Origin: JADZFO01 sp964512635
GTDB taxonomy: Bacteria > 4484-113 > JAFGCY01
Direction of reading: 5' to 3'
DNA: 64,000 nucleotides
Assembly (NCBI GenBank): GCA_964512635.1
Contig: CAZEJB010000017.1
Span: 1-64,000 of the forward strand
Positions within the stretch are counted from its first letter, which is position 1. Each line of letters opens with the position of its first letter. Of this stretch, positions 26,199 through 34,262 are shown piece by piece. Position numbers and translations under genes: made by a program. Under the pieces are notes generated by a model. It was not told where the DNA came from, did no database searches, and worked only from the letters and a program-made list of their open reading frames with translations.

Positions 26199-26226
26199 TT
26201 TGGCGGGTGCGGCAAAGTGCTATAAC
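26199..26226 (+). promoter_or_regulatory. Promoter of the AhpD-like selenoprotein gene
   Basis: TTTGGC (26199-26204) and TATAAC (26221-26226) with a 16-bp spacer. The predicted transcription start near 26233 rules out an earlier in-frame TTG and favours GTG 26239 or ATG 26263. Confidence 0.5.
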
Positions 26227-26238
26227 TTCTGCACTGCT

Positions 26239-26835
26239 GTGTATCTCGACCTGGTCAGCGGGATGGGCGAGGGGCCAGTGGCGGACCAGATCCGCCGCAT
26301 GCAGGCCGCCGGTATGCGCCTGCCCGGTGTAGTCTGCCTGCTGGCCTACCGGCCAGGATGGACGAAACATCTCAACCAGTTCTGCCACTGCGTGATGCGC
26401 GAGCCCGGCGAGCTGCCGCCATGGCAGCGCGAGCTGATCGCCGCCCTGACCAGCAAGCACAACCACTGCGTATTTTGAATGCGGGCCCACGCCGCGTGCT
26501 CGGCGCAGCTTTTGATCGACGGCGGACGGGAGGACGGACGCGAGTTTGTCCAGGCCGTGCTGCACGCGCCTGACAGCGTTGAGATCCCGGCCGCAGACCG
26601 CGTGCTTTACGAAGCCATTGGCAAGATGACTGCCGCGCGCGGCGAAGTGAACCAGGACTTGTATGACAAACTGCACGCTGCCGGCTGGACAACTGGCGCG
26701 ATCTACGAGGCGCTCTCCGTCTGCGCGCTGTTCTGCTTCTTCAACGCCTGGGTTGACGGCCTGGGGGTGCAGGACATGGAGGAAGAAGACTACCGCGCCA
26801 GTGGCATGCGCCTGGCCCGGGGTGGTTATGTTTAG
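26239..26835 (+). CDS. AhpD-like (carboxymuconolactone decarboxylase family) protein with in-frame UGA, probable selenocysteine
   Basis: Two frames abut in the same register: 26239-26475, then TGA at 26476-26478, then 26479-26835. Read through, they give one 198-aa protein typical of peroxidase-related AhpD-fold proteins. The family's redox motif C-x-x-C-x-x-x-H appears as C77-V-F-U80 with H84. The TGA falls exactly where the second catalytic Cys is expected. A hairpin fitting the bacterial SECIS rules begins 11 nt after the TGA. AhpD-like and CMD-domain selenoproteins are known from metagenomic surveys. TGA acts as a normal stop elsewhere in this window, so code reassignment is unlikely. GTG 26239 is my start; ATG 26263 is the alternative. 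The rejected reading is two genes with a broken active site. Confidence 0.78.
26490..26505 (+). promoter_or_regulatory. Candidate bacterial SECIS hairpin
   Basis: The stem is CGCCG (26490-26494) with CGGCG (26501-26505) around a 6-nt loop CGTGCT. The loop starts 16 nt after the TGA and has G at loop position 2. Both agree with the published bSECIS rules of 16-37 nt spacing and a G within the first two loop bases. The hairpin is short, so its specificity is modest on its own. Confidence 0.6.
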
Positions 26836-26869
26836 GAGTGGCACCCTTAGCAGTAGGTCTCAGGAGTAG

Positions 26870-27032
26870 TAGGGGCGCGTGGAGCGCGCCCGCGATGGCA
26901 ATTGCGAGTAGCTGGGATGCAGTAGGGGCGCACAGAGTGCGCCCGGCAATAAGCGATGAGCCTCTATCTGCTGACACCCCAGCCATGTTCCCAGCGCTGA
27001 GTTGGACGCCGGGCGCACTCTGTGCGCCCCTA
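26870..27032. repeat. Cluster of GC-rich palindromic repeats
   Basis: Three elements: 26870-26905 (GGGGCGCGTGGAGCGCGCCC plus an AATTG tail), 26923-26947 (TAGGGGCGCACAGAGTGCGC then CCGGC), and 27008-27032, which is an exact inverted copy of the second. Each is a hairpin. The same units recur at 58594-58837. No gene lies in the 204-bp gap. Confidence 0.85.
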
Positions 27033-27040
27033 AAGAGCGC

Positions 27041-27709
27041 CTAGCCGCCGTAGTTCTTTGACCACTCGCTGAAGGCCAGACCCCAGAGGCTGGCCCAGCC
27101 CATGATCAGGCCCAGCATGCCAATGCCAAGACCAACGGCCAGCGAGATCTTCTGGCTGCCGCGGCTGCTGGTAAAGCCCCAGCGGTACATGAAGTTGTAG
27201 ATGCCAAAGCCGAAGTGCCAGGCGGCCAGCAGCACAAAGAGCGCGTAGGCGACCAGCCAGACCGGCTGGGTCACGATGTAGTTCATGTGGCCGTAGATAT
27301 CAAACTCGCCGCCCTGCCAGGCCTGACTCTTGTGCACCCACCAGGTCTGGATGATGTGGTAAGTCAGAGCGACAAAGAGGATGATGCCGGTCACGCGCTG
27401 GACGATATAGCCAGTGTTGCCGGCAAAGCCCTTAACCTTGCTCGGACCGCCGTAGTCGCCGGTGACGGCGATCCAGACGCCGAGGATCGCGTGCGCCAGC
27501 ATCGGCAAAAACAGACCGCCGATCTCGATAGCCCACAGATACGGCACCTGGTCCAGGGTGTCCGGCACCCATTGGTACTGCTCCGGGCTCTGGGCCGCCC
27601 GCGAGTTGAGGAACATGTGCATAAGGAAGAAGAGGCCGAACGGAATGATGCCGAGGATGCTGTGCAGCCTGCGGATCAGGAAATAGTTCTTCTCCATGAG
27701 GGCCTTCAT
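27041..27709 (-). CDS. sdhC: Succinate dehydrogenase/fumarate reductase cytochrome b558 subunit
   Basis: The product is 222 aa. It is the membrane anchor that binds two b hemes and the quinone in complex II of the b558 type (B. subtilis SdhC-like, single five-helix subunit). Five membrane segments are visible. Heme ligand candidates are the histidines in RRLHSILG, FLMHMF, LAHAILG, LTYHIIQ and AWHFGFG. GGGAG lies 10 nt before the ATG; ATG 27697 is an alternative. The flavoprotein and iron-sulfur subunits would be expected downstream but are not next to it: the next feature on that side is the repeat cluster and then the selenoprotein gene. The gene therefore looks unlinked from sdhAB. Confidence 0.85.
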   Translation of the reverse strand: MKALMEKNYFLIRRLHSILGIIPFGLFFLMHMFLNSRAAQSPEQYQWVPDTLDQVPYLWAIEIGGLFLPMLAHAILGVWIAVTGDYGGPSKVKGFAGNTGYIVQRVTGIILFVALTYHIIQTWWVHKSQAWQGGEFDIYGHMNYIVTQPVWLVAYALFVLLAAWHFGFGIYNFMYRWGFTSSRGSQKISLAVGLGIGMLGLIMGWASLWGLAFSEWSKNYGG

Positions 27710-27865
27710 GAGTGCTCGACTCCCTTCCCGGCATGGCTTGCCGGCCGCTGGGATTGTATATCAAGGCTGCGGCCCCGTTAACCTTGACAGAGGAATCCAT
27801 GCTTGCTGCTCTGCGGGCGGCCAGAGTTACAATCTGCAGTTCCAGGTCTGCTCTGTGGAGGCTGA

Positions 27866-29572
27866 ATGCCGTTTGACGCACACCGTGAATTCAGGAACTG
27901 TCTGCCGCTCGCAGCCGTTCTGCTGCTGACAGTAACACTGCTGGTTGCCTGCAGCGGGACGCGGGATGCAGGGATGCCAGATGCAGTCACTACCCCCGAA
28001 GTGGCCGGATTGCCGTCAATCTCCGCTCTCGATGCCCTGGCTGCCGCCAGCCGGCCCGCCCCCGGAGCGTCGCCGCGCAGCAGCAGCGAGGCAGCCAGTT
28101 TTGTGATGAAGGGCGACAGGTGCCTGGCGCACAGCCCCGGAGTTGTGCTCACTGCTGGTAGTGCCGTTATGTCTGCATCGGCAGACGGCTTTGAATGGGC
28201 GCTGTACGAGGCGAAGAACGCCGGCTTTGAATGCACTGCGGTGACGCCTCACATTGACCTGATCAAGCCCAAGCTGTGGATTGCCCGGGCCGATTTTGAG
28301 GCCGGGCGCTGGGTCCTGCTTGGTCCTTATTCCTCGGATCCGCCGGGCAACATCAATCTGAGCGCGGACAAATACTATTCAGCAGCCGGGCGGCAGTACT
28401 TCGCAGTTCTCTGTCCTGGCGGCGCGCAGGTAGTTGCGCAGTCTTTCGATCTGAGCGTGGAAAAGCCGGTCGCCGAGGTTTCCACCGCGGTGCAGGGCGT
28501 CAATGACGGGCTAAAGCTGCTGGATCTGAACGGCCGGCCAGGACTGGTCTACAGCGGCGTCAGCGGCGAGCTGGACTTCTCCCTGGGGGACAGTGCGGAC
28601 CCCGGCGGGGTTTCGGACTGGAACAGCAGTGTCATCGACGCCTCAGCTTTTCCACAGTACTACGCCGCGACAGTCCACCAGGGACGGGTGGTGGTGGTCT
28701 ACATCGATTCGCTCTTCGGCACGCTGAAGCTCGCACGGGCCAAGATCGAGCACCCGGTACAGGACAGCGACTGGGAGACGGTGGATCTGCCGACGACAGG
28801 CACTTATCAGGATCTGGCGATCTGCAGTGACGGCCAGCATGTGCTGATCGCCGTGCATGAATGGGACGGGTCGGATATTGATACAGACAGCGTCTTTCAT
28901 TACGTCCGCTTCCTGCGCTCCGCCGATTCGGACGCGCTCGGTTCCTACAGCAATTATCGAATCCGTGGGCTGGGCCAGGGCTCGAACCAGCAGCAGATTA
29001 GGTTAAGTGTGATTGTTGATGACGGCCGCCCGGCGGTGTCATGCGTTGACGAGCTGGATGAGTTCTTTAACCGCGCCTTCTTCCTGCATGCCAACAATGC
29101 CGCGCCGCAGCAGGGGCAGTGGACAGCCTATGACCTGCAGAACGGTTGCTCGCAGGATTCGCTGGTGATGGCATCCCTCGGTGACCACCCCGCGGTGCTG
29201 GGCAACTTTGGCTTGCTGACTGCGCTGGAGCCCGAGGGTACGCCGGACACTGCCGACCCGTGGTTCTTTGACACGGTGTTCGCTGACGCGGCGGATACCC
29301 CGCCGGATATGGTCTCGGACAACGGGCGGCCCTTCTGCGCTTACAGCTTCGATAACGGTGGTGAGAACTCGCTGACTCTGGTCTTTTTTCTGGGTCTGCC
29401 GGAAAGCTTTGAGAGCCGCAGTTTTGGCGAGCGCATTTATGACAATATCTCAACGGTCGGACTGGCTGAGGTTAGTCTGGCGATGGTTGGTGGAGTGCAT
29501 ACCGTGGCCTATTTCGACCCGGGCACCGGACAGATCCACTACGTGCGTTTCAAGGTGCCGCAGCCGCTGTAG
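27866..29572 (+). CDS. Lipoprotein with shared N-terminal module and propeller-like repeats, no PKD
   Basis: The product is 568 aa. The signal peptide ends in lipobox LLVAC. Residues about 95-215 are a divergent copy of the shared module (FEWALYEAKNAGFE..., LWIARADFEAGRWVLLGPY). The remaining 350 residues contain propeller-type repeats (GRPGLVYSGVSGELDFSLGD, QGRVVVVYIDSLFGTLKLAR, GRPAVSCVDE, GRPFCAYSF, VHTVAYFDPGTGQIHYVRF). No PKD domain is present, unlike most relatives in this window. GTGGAGG lies 7 nt before the ATG. Likely surface-exposed. Ligand unknown. Confidence 0.78.
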   Translation: MPFDAHREFRNCLPLAAVLLLTVTLLVACSGTRDAGMPDAVTTPEVAGLPSISALDALAAASRPAPGASPRSSSEAASFVMKGDRCLAHSPGVVLTAGSAVMSASADGFEWALYEAKNAGFECTAVTPHIDLIKPKLWIARADFEAGRWVLLGPYSSDPPGNINLSADKYYSAAGRQYFAVLCPGGAQVVAQSFDLSVEKPVAEVSTAVQGVNDGLKLLDLNGRPGLVYSGVSGELDFSLGDSADPGGVSDWNSSVIDASAFPQYYAATVHQGRVVVVYIDSLFGTLKLARAKIEHPVQDSDWETVDLPTTGTYQDLAICSDGQHVLIAVHEWDGSDIDTDSVFHYVRFLRSADSDALGSYSNYRIRGLGQGSNQQQIRLSVIVDDGRPAVSCVDELDEFFNRAFFLHANNAAPQQGQWTAYDLQNGCSQDSLVMASLGDHPAVLGNFGLLTALEPEGTPDTADPWFFDTVFADAADTPPDMVSDNGRPFCAYSFDNGGENSLTLVFFLGLPESFESRSFGERIYDNISTVGLAEVSLAMVGGVHTVAYFDPGTGQIHYVRFKVPQPL

Positions 29573-29580
29573 CGCGCAGC

Positions 29581-30066
29581 TTATCCCGCTCTGCGCCGGA
29601 CCAGCTTCAGCCCGCTCCACAGCTCGTCGACTGCGCAGACTTTGACGTCCACCAGGCCCAGCGGCAGCGCGATTTCGCGCACGGTGTCTTCGGTGATGTC
29701 GGTGTCGATACCCAGTTTCCTCGCCATCGCCTGCTTGACCCAGGAGACCCAAATCATGCCGCCGCCGGATGTTTTGCCACTGGCATCCTCCGGGAGCAGG
29801 GGGATAAGCTGCGGCAGCAGCCAGGCCAGCTCGGCACGCTTCATCACAAAGAACTGGATGAAGTCCAGCTGCGTCTCCGGGCCAAGCCGCCTGGCCCCGG
29901 CGATGCGCACGGAAAGCTGCTGCTCGGTCACCGGCTCACAGCCTGGCGGCAGCGAATCGAGCTGGATCTCATAGTCCGCCGGCGCGCCGATCAGCGCCAC
30001 GCGCATCGGCGCCTTGAGGCCGAGCTTCTCGCTTAACGACTTTCCGCTATAGCCAGTGTTGCTCAC
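29581..30066 (-). CDS. DUF3052-type protein
   Basis: The product is 161 aa. It begins SNTGYSGKSLSEKLGLK, the characteristic start of DUF3052-type small proteins, followed by a compact alpha/beta domain with a GAP-x-x-Y-E motif and a D-x-I-Q-F-F strand. The C-terminal half contains GGGMIWVSWVKQA. Function is unknown in the family. The frame is open upstream to 30204, but that extension lacks protein-like composition, and a CATACT -10 box (30073-30078, complementary strand) lies 6 nt before GTG 30066. I therefore use the GTG as a leaderless start. Confidence 0.75.
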   Translation of the reverse strand: MSNTGYSGKSLSEKLGLKAPMRVALIGAPADYEIQLDSLPPGCEPVTEQQLSVRIAGARRLGPETQLDFIQFFVMKRAELAWLLPQLIPLLPEDASGKTSGGGMIWVSWVKQAMARKLGIDTDITEDTVREIALPLGLVDVKVCAVDELWSGLKLVRRRAG

Positions 30067-30310
30067 GGCGAGAGTATGAAGGATGTCGGGAACCCGTTCA
30101 CGTTGACAGCCTGATTGTGTCGATAAGTCGATGAGTCGCTGTGTCGATCTTGATGACTGAACTGGCGTGGCAAAAGACTTGCGCGAGCCAAACAGACCCA
30201 GCACTTGGAGTAACTGACGGCGTAGCGCTATTGGCCAACTGCCGGGATTTCAAAGATCGACTCATCGACTCATCGACTCATCGACCTCACCCGTGCTTCA
30301 TAATTCCCTC
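30067..30310. repeat. Divergent promoter region with 8-bp tandem repeats
   Basis: CATACT (30073-30078, minus) and CATAAT (30299-30304, plus) are the -10 boxes of the flanking leaderless genes. Between them, ATCGACTC is repeated in tandem at 30256-30279 (three exact copies plus a partial fourth). Inverted GAGTCGAT-type copies lie around 30119-30145, so the two arms could pair across about 110 bp. Confidence 0.6.
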
Positions 30311-31219
30311 ATGGATCAAGCCCCGACGCAATCCGAGCTCGCCTGTCCCAGCCGGCTGGCCCCGCTCTATGGCCTGATCCTCGGCCTGCTGCCGGTCTGC
30401 GCGGTCTTCGAGGAGTACCTGCGTCTGCTGCCCTTGCTGCCCCTGCTTGGCGGCCTTGGCATGCTCTGCCTGATCGGCTGGTACGCCGTGCGCGAGCTGC
30501 GCCTCGCCGAGGCCGGCGATCCGTTGGCCGCCCACGCCCTCCCGCAGGCCGCCAGCCTGACGCTGATCGGCTTTTGGCTGATCATCTCCTTTGGCCTGCA
30601 GCAGATGCTGCAGGGCCTGCTCCAAAGCTGGCCCGCCCTGGAATGGAAGTCACCCCTGCAGCTCAACCCCGACGGCGTGTATTACACGCTCTATGCCGGC
30701 CTGGCGCTGCTGCTCTTCCTCATCGCGCGCTACATCCCCGGGCGCAGTTTCGATTTCAACCTGCGCTGGCGCTGGAAGCCGCTGGACATCGCCATTGCTC
30801 TTGGCATGGGGGTGCTGACCTTTGCCGGCCTGCGGATCTACACCAGCCTCAGCCCGCAGGAAGTCGATTCCATGCAGATCTTCGGCGCCGTGCGCGGCGT
30901 CACCCCCGATTGGCTCTACTGGACGGCCGGCGCCGGATTCGCCGTGATCAACGCCTTCTGCGAGGAAATCTGGTTCCGCGGCCTGTTGATGGGCGCGCTG
31001 CGCAACTTGCTGACGCCCTGGAAGCTCATACTCCTGCAGGGCCTCACCTTTGGCATCATCCACTGGTTCGGCACGCCGGAGCGCTGGTGGGGCATCCTGC
31101 TGGCCGGCGGCTGGGGCTGCCTGCTGGGCTGGTGGACCTGGAAGCGCGGCAGCCTCTGGCCGGCGCTGACGGTGCACTTCCTGGCCGACTGGCTGATCTT
31201 CGCTTATACCAATATGTAA
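30311..31219 (+). CDS. CPBP-family (CAAX-like) intramembrane protease
   Basis: The product is 302 aa with about eight membrane segments. The catalytic pattern of the type II CAAX prenyl endopeptidase/CPBP (ABI) family is visible: CEEIWFRGLLMGAL (EExxxR), FGIIHWFG (the F-x-x-x-H motif), and a final HFLADWLIF. In bacteria these glutamate intramembrane proteases act on bacteriocin immunity or membrane signalling proteins. The substrate here is unknown. The start is ATG 30311, which has a CATAAT -10 box 6 nt upstream and no Shine-Dalgarno; an earlier in-frame ATG lies within the -10 region. It is followed by a small gene. Confidence 0.85.
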   Translation: MDQAPTQSELACPSRLAPLYGLILGLLPVCAVFEEYLRLLPLLPLLGGLGMLCLIGWYAVRELRLAEAGDPLAAHALPQAASLTLIGFWLIISFGLQQMLQGLLQSWPALEWKSPLQLNPDGVYYTLYAGLALLLFLIARYIPGRSFDFNLRWRWKPLDIAIALGMGVLTFAGLRIYTSLSPQEVDSMQIFGAVRGVTPDWLYWTAGAGFAVINAFCEEIWFRGLLMGALRNLLTPWKLILLQGLTFGIIHWFGTPERWWGILLAGGWGCLLGWWTWKRGSLWPALTVHFLADWLIFAYTNM

Positions 31220-31320
31220 TCTGGCATTTGCCGCCAGGGGCGAACCAGTCGCCCCGGGCGGAGTCGATATCAACGGGTGGGTCCGTGTGGACCTGGACAA
31301 GGTTCCCTCAGGAGGGTGTG

Positions 31321-31725
31321 ATGGCAGTCCCCGACAAAAACGCAAACAAGCCCCTGGTCTTCCTCTTCCACTGGAAGGACAGCGAGGCCGATGCCCTGCG
31401 CCGCGAGCTGGTCAGCTGGGGCTACAAGGTCGAAGTTGAAAGTGAGAACGGCGCGCGCGGCGGCAAGGCCGTGCTGGACAGCGTCAAGGCCGGCGCCTGG
31501 CCGGCGGCGGTGCTCTTCTCGCTGCGCCGCCTTCCCAGCCACAGCCGTGAAACCGCGCTCGGCCTGCGCGGGCACAGCGCGGGCCAGACCCTGCGCTTCA
31601 TCTTCACCGACGGCGAGGAGGCGGACATCGCGGCCACCCGCGCCAAGGTGCCGGACGCGGAGTACCTGGCCTGGGACGCTCTGCGCGAAGCCCTGGCCGC
31701 AGCGCAGGCCGCACCAGCGGCGTGA
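31321..31725 (+). CDS. Small Rossmann-like hypothetical protein
   Basis: The product is 134 aa. The pattern of KPLVFLFHWKDSEADALRREL, AWPAAVLFSLRRLPSH, and RFIFTDGEEADIAAT suggests an alpha/beta fold similar to response-regulator receivers, without the phospho-acceptor Asp in the usual place. An alanine-rich tail ends the protein. AGGAGG lies 5 nt before the ATG. It sits 100 bp after the CPBP protease gene. Function is unassigned. Confidence 0.65.
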   Translation: MAVPDKNANKPLVFLFHWKDSEADALRRELVSWGYKVEVESENGARGGKAVLDSVKAGAWPAAVLFSLRRLPSHSRETALGLRGHSAGQTLRFIFTDGEEADIAATRAKVPDAEYLAWDALREALAAAQAAPAA

Positions 31726-31935
31726 TCCCGTAGCAGCGCGGCCCTGTCCGCGCGTTGAACGGGCGGCGACGAAGTCTCGGAGCGCGGGACGATGTCCCGC
31801 TTGCCTTGTCCTTCAGAATGACAAGCGGCACCGTTTTGAAGATGCGGCACACCGTGCCGCACGCCGAGTCTTCGCTCAACACTTTGGACACTTCCTCCGG
31901 TTCCCGCTTGCGCTTGCTGCACGCGCCTTCCTCAG
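31726..31935. repeat. Intergenic palindromic repeats upstream of rpsB
   Basis: Contains GTAGCAGCGCGGCCCTGTCC (from 31730, also found at 49184 and, inverted, at 49286-49312), GGAGCGCGGGACGATGTCCC (31779-31800) and GCGGCACACCGTGCCGC (about 31834-31852). All are hairpin-forming. No gene seen. Confidence 0.75.
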
Positions 31936-31938
31936 AAG

Positions 31939-31970
31939 TTGACATAATTCCGCTTTTCCCGTGATATAAT
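31939..31970 (+). promoter_or_regulatory. Promoter of rpsB-tsf
   Basis: TATAAT (31965-31970) with an extended-10 TGA before it. TTGACA (31939-31944) is present, but the 20-bp spacer is longer than usual. An untranslated leader of about 80 nt follows, with a CCCG/CGGG hairpin near 31999-32024 that could be the S2 feedback site known for rpsB leaders. Confidence 0.6.
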
Positions 31971-32055
31971 CCTCGCCCGCTTCCCCCGGCGAAGCCACGC
32001 CCGTCTATTCGGGTGCCCGGGGGTCGCTAACCAAATCCCCTCTTTGGAGGTTCTA

Positions 32056-33030
32056 GTGGCACTGATTTCACTGCGCCAGCTTTTGGAGTGTGGCGTTCAC
32101 TTCGGCCACCCGACGCGCAAGTGGTGCCCCAAGATGGCACCGTATATCTATACGAAGCGCAACGGGATCCACATCATCGACCTGCAGCAGACCACCAAGC
32201 TGATCGACGAGGTGCATGCCTACGTCCATGAGCTGGTCTCCGCCGGCAAGAACATCCTCTTCGTCGGCACCAAGAAGCAGGCCCAGGACGCCGTCAAGGA
32301 AGAGGCGATGAAGTGCGGCATGCCCTATGTCAACCAGCGCTGGCTGGGCGGCCTGCTGACCAACCGCCAGACCATCTCTGCCCGTACCGCGCGTCTGCGC
32401 GAGCTGCGCAAGATGCGCGACAGCGGCGAGATCGACGAGCTGACCAAGAAGGACCGCCGCTTCATCGACGATGAAATGACGCGTCTGGAGAAGTTCCTCG
32501 GCGGTCTGGCCGACCTGCAGGGCCTGCCCGACGCGCTGTTCATCGTCGACGTCAAGAAGGAAGGCATCGCGGTCAAGGAAGCCCGCCGCCTGAAGATCCC
32601 GATCATCGGCATCCTCGACACCAACTGCGACCCGGACGACGTTGACTTCAAGCTGCCGGGCAACGACGACGCCATCCGCTCCATCCGCCTGTTCTGCCAG
32701 ATCGTGGCTGACAGCATCATGGAGGCCAAGTACGGCTATCTGCCGCCGGACAGCGTCTTCATCCGCGCCGCCGAGACCGCGGAGGATGAGAACGCCGCCG
32801 CGCTGCTGGGCGAGAGCAACAAGAAGGCCAAGGCCGCTGCGGCTGCCGCGGCTGCTGCCGCCGCCCCGGCCGAGGCTGCGCCCGCGCCGGCGGCTGAGCC
32901 CGCCGCTGAGGCTGCCGCCGAGACGCCGGCCAGCAATGGCATGGCCCCGGCCGAGCCCGCCGCTGAGGCTCCGGCCGAGCCGGCGGAGCCCGAAGTTAAC
33001 GGCGAGCTGAACGGTTCCGCCGAGAACTAG
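32056..33030 (+). CDS. rpsB: 30S ribosomal protein S2 with Ala/Pro/Glu-rich tail
   Basis: The product is 324 aa. Residues 1-235 are typical S2, with LRQLLECGVHFGHPTRKWCP, IIDLQQTT, FVGTKKQAQ, NQRWLGGLLTN, and LPDALFIVDVKKE. S2 binds the 30S head-body junction and recruits S1. From about residue 258 there is a low-complexity tail of some 65 residues rich in A, P and E (AAEPAAEAAAETPAS), not typical of S2. GGAGGT lies 4 nt before the GTG at 32056; the TTG 12 nt upstream is inside the ribosome-binding site and is rejected. It is the first gene of the conserved rpsB-tsf operon. Confidence 0.97.
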   Translation: MALISLRQLLECGVHFGHPTRKWCPKMAPYIYTKRNGIHIIDLQQTTKLIDEVHAYVHELVSAGKNILFVGTKKQAQDAVKEEAMKCGMPYVNQRWLGGLLTNRQTISARTARLRELRKMRDSGEIDELTKKDRRFIDDEMTRLEKFLGGLADLQGLPDALFIVDVKKEGIAVKEARRLKIPIIGILDTNCDPDDVDFKLPGNDDAIRSIRLFCQIVADSIMEAKYGYLPPDSVFIRAAETAEDENAAALLGESNKKAKAAAAAAAAAAAPAEAAPAPAAEPAAEAAAETPASNGMAPAEPAAEAPAEPAEPEVNGELNGSAEN

Positions 33031-33176
33031 GTATTACAAAAGTCGATGACGCGGCCAGGCCGGAGCAATCCGGCCCCGCCGCCCAGGAAACCATGGGCAG
33101 GTTCAAGCCTGAAGATGTGCTGGCGCTGCGTGACCGCGGACTTGCGGAGCTTAAGCGGGCCGGCGAGGAGAAAGAC

Positions 33177-34076
33177 GTGGCTGAGATCACAGCGAAAATG
33201 GCACTCGAATTGCGCGACCGCACCAGTGCGGGCATGATGGACTGCAAGAAGGCGCTCATTGAAGCCGACGGCGATATGGACAAGGCCGCGGACATCCTGC
33301 GCGCCAAGGGTCTGGCCAAGGCCGCGGCCAAGGCTGACCGCGCCGCCAACGAGGGCCTGATCCGCATCCACAAGGATGACGAACGTAACGGCAGCATGGT
33401 GCTGCTGCACTGCGAGACCGACTTCGTGGCCGCCACCGACGACTTCAAGGGCCTGATCGACCAGCTCGCCCGCCTCGTCGTGGCCGCGGATATCAAGTCC
33501 GGCCAGGCGATGCGCGGCGTCGAGCTGGATGTCGTGCGCGAGCTGGACTTCAACGGCAAGCCGGTCCACGAGACGATCACCGAGACCGTCGGCAAGGTGG
33601 GTGAGAACCTCCAGCTTGGCGCGGTGGTGGTCGAGCGCAGCAGCGACCCTAACGACTATCTGGCCGACTACCTGCACGGCACCGCCGGGCGCATCGGCGT
33701 GCTGGTCTGCGTGACCACCGGCAAGCCGGAGACCCACAAGGACCCGCGCTTCCTCGAGGCGGTCAAGGGCGTCTGCTTCCAGGTCGCCGCCAGCATCCCT
33801 CAGGGCGTCGACCGCGACAGCATCAGCCCCGAGGCGATCGCCAAGGAGCGCAACTTCCTGCTGGAGCAGGTCCAGGCCGAAGGCAAGAGCGCCGAGATCG
33901 CCGAGAAGATGGTCGAGGGCCGGATGGGCAAGTTCTTCGCCGAGAACGTGCTGCTGGAGCAGCCCTTCGTGATGGACGACAAGCTCAAGGTGGGCGACTA
34001 CCTCAAGGGCATCGAGAAGGAAATCGGCGACACGATCAGCGTCGCCCGCTTCCACCGTTTCCAGCTCGGCGGCTAG
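33177..34076 (+). CDS. tsf: Elongation factor Ts
   Basis: The product is 299 aa. It is the nucleotide exchange factor for EF-Tu. The N-terminal UBA-like domain AEITAKMALELRDRTSAGMMD, the core CETDFVAATDDF, and EGRMGKFFAENVLLEQPF are diagnostic. GTG 33177 has GAGGAG 6 nt upstream and gives the canonical M-A-E-I-T-A start. An ATG at 33093 would add 28 helical residues with a weaker AGGAAA, so the longer form cannot be excluded. It lies 146 bp after rpsB with no terminator between, and the operon ends at a strong hairpin at 34149-34170. Confidence 0.95.
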   Translation: MAEITAKMALELRDRTSAGMMDCKKALIEADGDMDKAADILRAKGLAKAAAKADRAANEGLIRIHKDDERNGSMVLLHCETDFVAATDDFKGLIDQLARLVVAADIKSGQAMRGVELDVVRELDFNGKPVHETITETVGKVGENLQLGAVVVERSSDPNDYLADYLHGTAGRIGVLVCVTTGKPETHKDPRFLEAVKGVCFQVAASIPQGVDRDSISPEAIAKERNFLLEQVQAEGKSAEIAEKMVEGRMGKFFAENVLLEQPFVMDDKLKVGDYLKGIEKEIGDTISVARFHRFQLGG

Positions 34077-34079
34077 GCC

Positions 34080-34103
34080 GGAGCGCGGACTTTAGTCCGC
34101 ATC
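34080..34103. repeat. Palindromic repeat unit after tsf
   Basis: GGAGCGCGGACTTTAGTCCG followed by CATC. Same design as the units at 38480 and 31779: a constant flank with variable arms. Confidence 0.75.
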
Positions 34104-34108
34104 AGACC

Positions 34109-34128
34109 GGGCAGACAGCCGTCTGCCC
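34109..34128 (+). terminator. Hairpin after tsf
   Basis: GGGCAGAC-AGCC-GTCTGCCC followed by TTGC. Possible weak terminator preceding the stronger one at 34149. Confidence 0.45.
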
Positions 34129-34148
34129 TTGCAAAAGTGGATTCATCA

Positions 34149-34174
34149 GGGCGCGGGGCAACCCGCGCCCTTTG
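34149..34174 (+). terminator. Intrinsic terminator of rpsB-tsf
   Basis: A 9-bp GC stem, GGGCGCGGG (34149-34157) and CCCGCGCCC (34162-34170), with a GCAA tetraloop and a TTTGCTTTG tail. Confidence 0.75.
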
Positions 34175-34262
34175 CTTTGCAGGCGCCGCTGCGATGTTCA
34201 CACGCAGCACGCTGGCGGGCCTCACGGTGTTGTCAAAGGGCAGCCGGCGGGTCTCTGCCCTG

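Noticed and set aside
26479..26835. Independent gene starting at the ATG right after TGA
   Set aside because: It would begin in the middle of the AhpD fold after losing a catalytic residue, and no ribosome-binding site precedes the ATG. The readthrough interpretation explains more.
31939..31970. TTGACA-TATAAT as a standard sigma-70 promoter for rpsB
   Set aside because: The 20-bp spacer is too long for a classical pair. I kept the TATAAT with its TGA extension and flagged the -35 as uncertain.
33093..33176. Longer tsf start
   Set aside because: The GTG at 33177 has a better Shine-Dalgarno and yields the canonical EF-Ts N-terminus. The longer form cannot be fully excluded.
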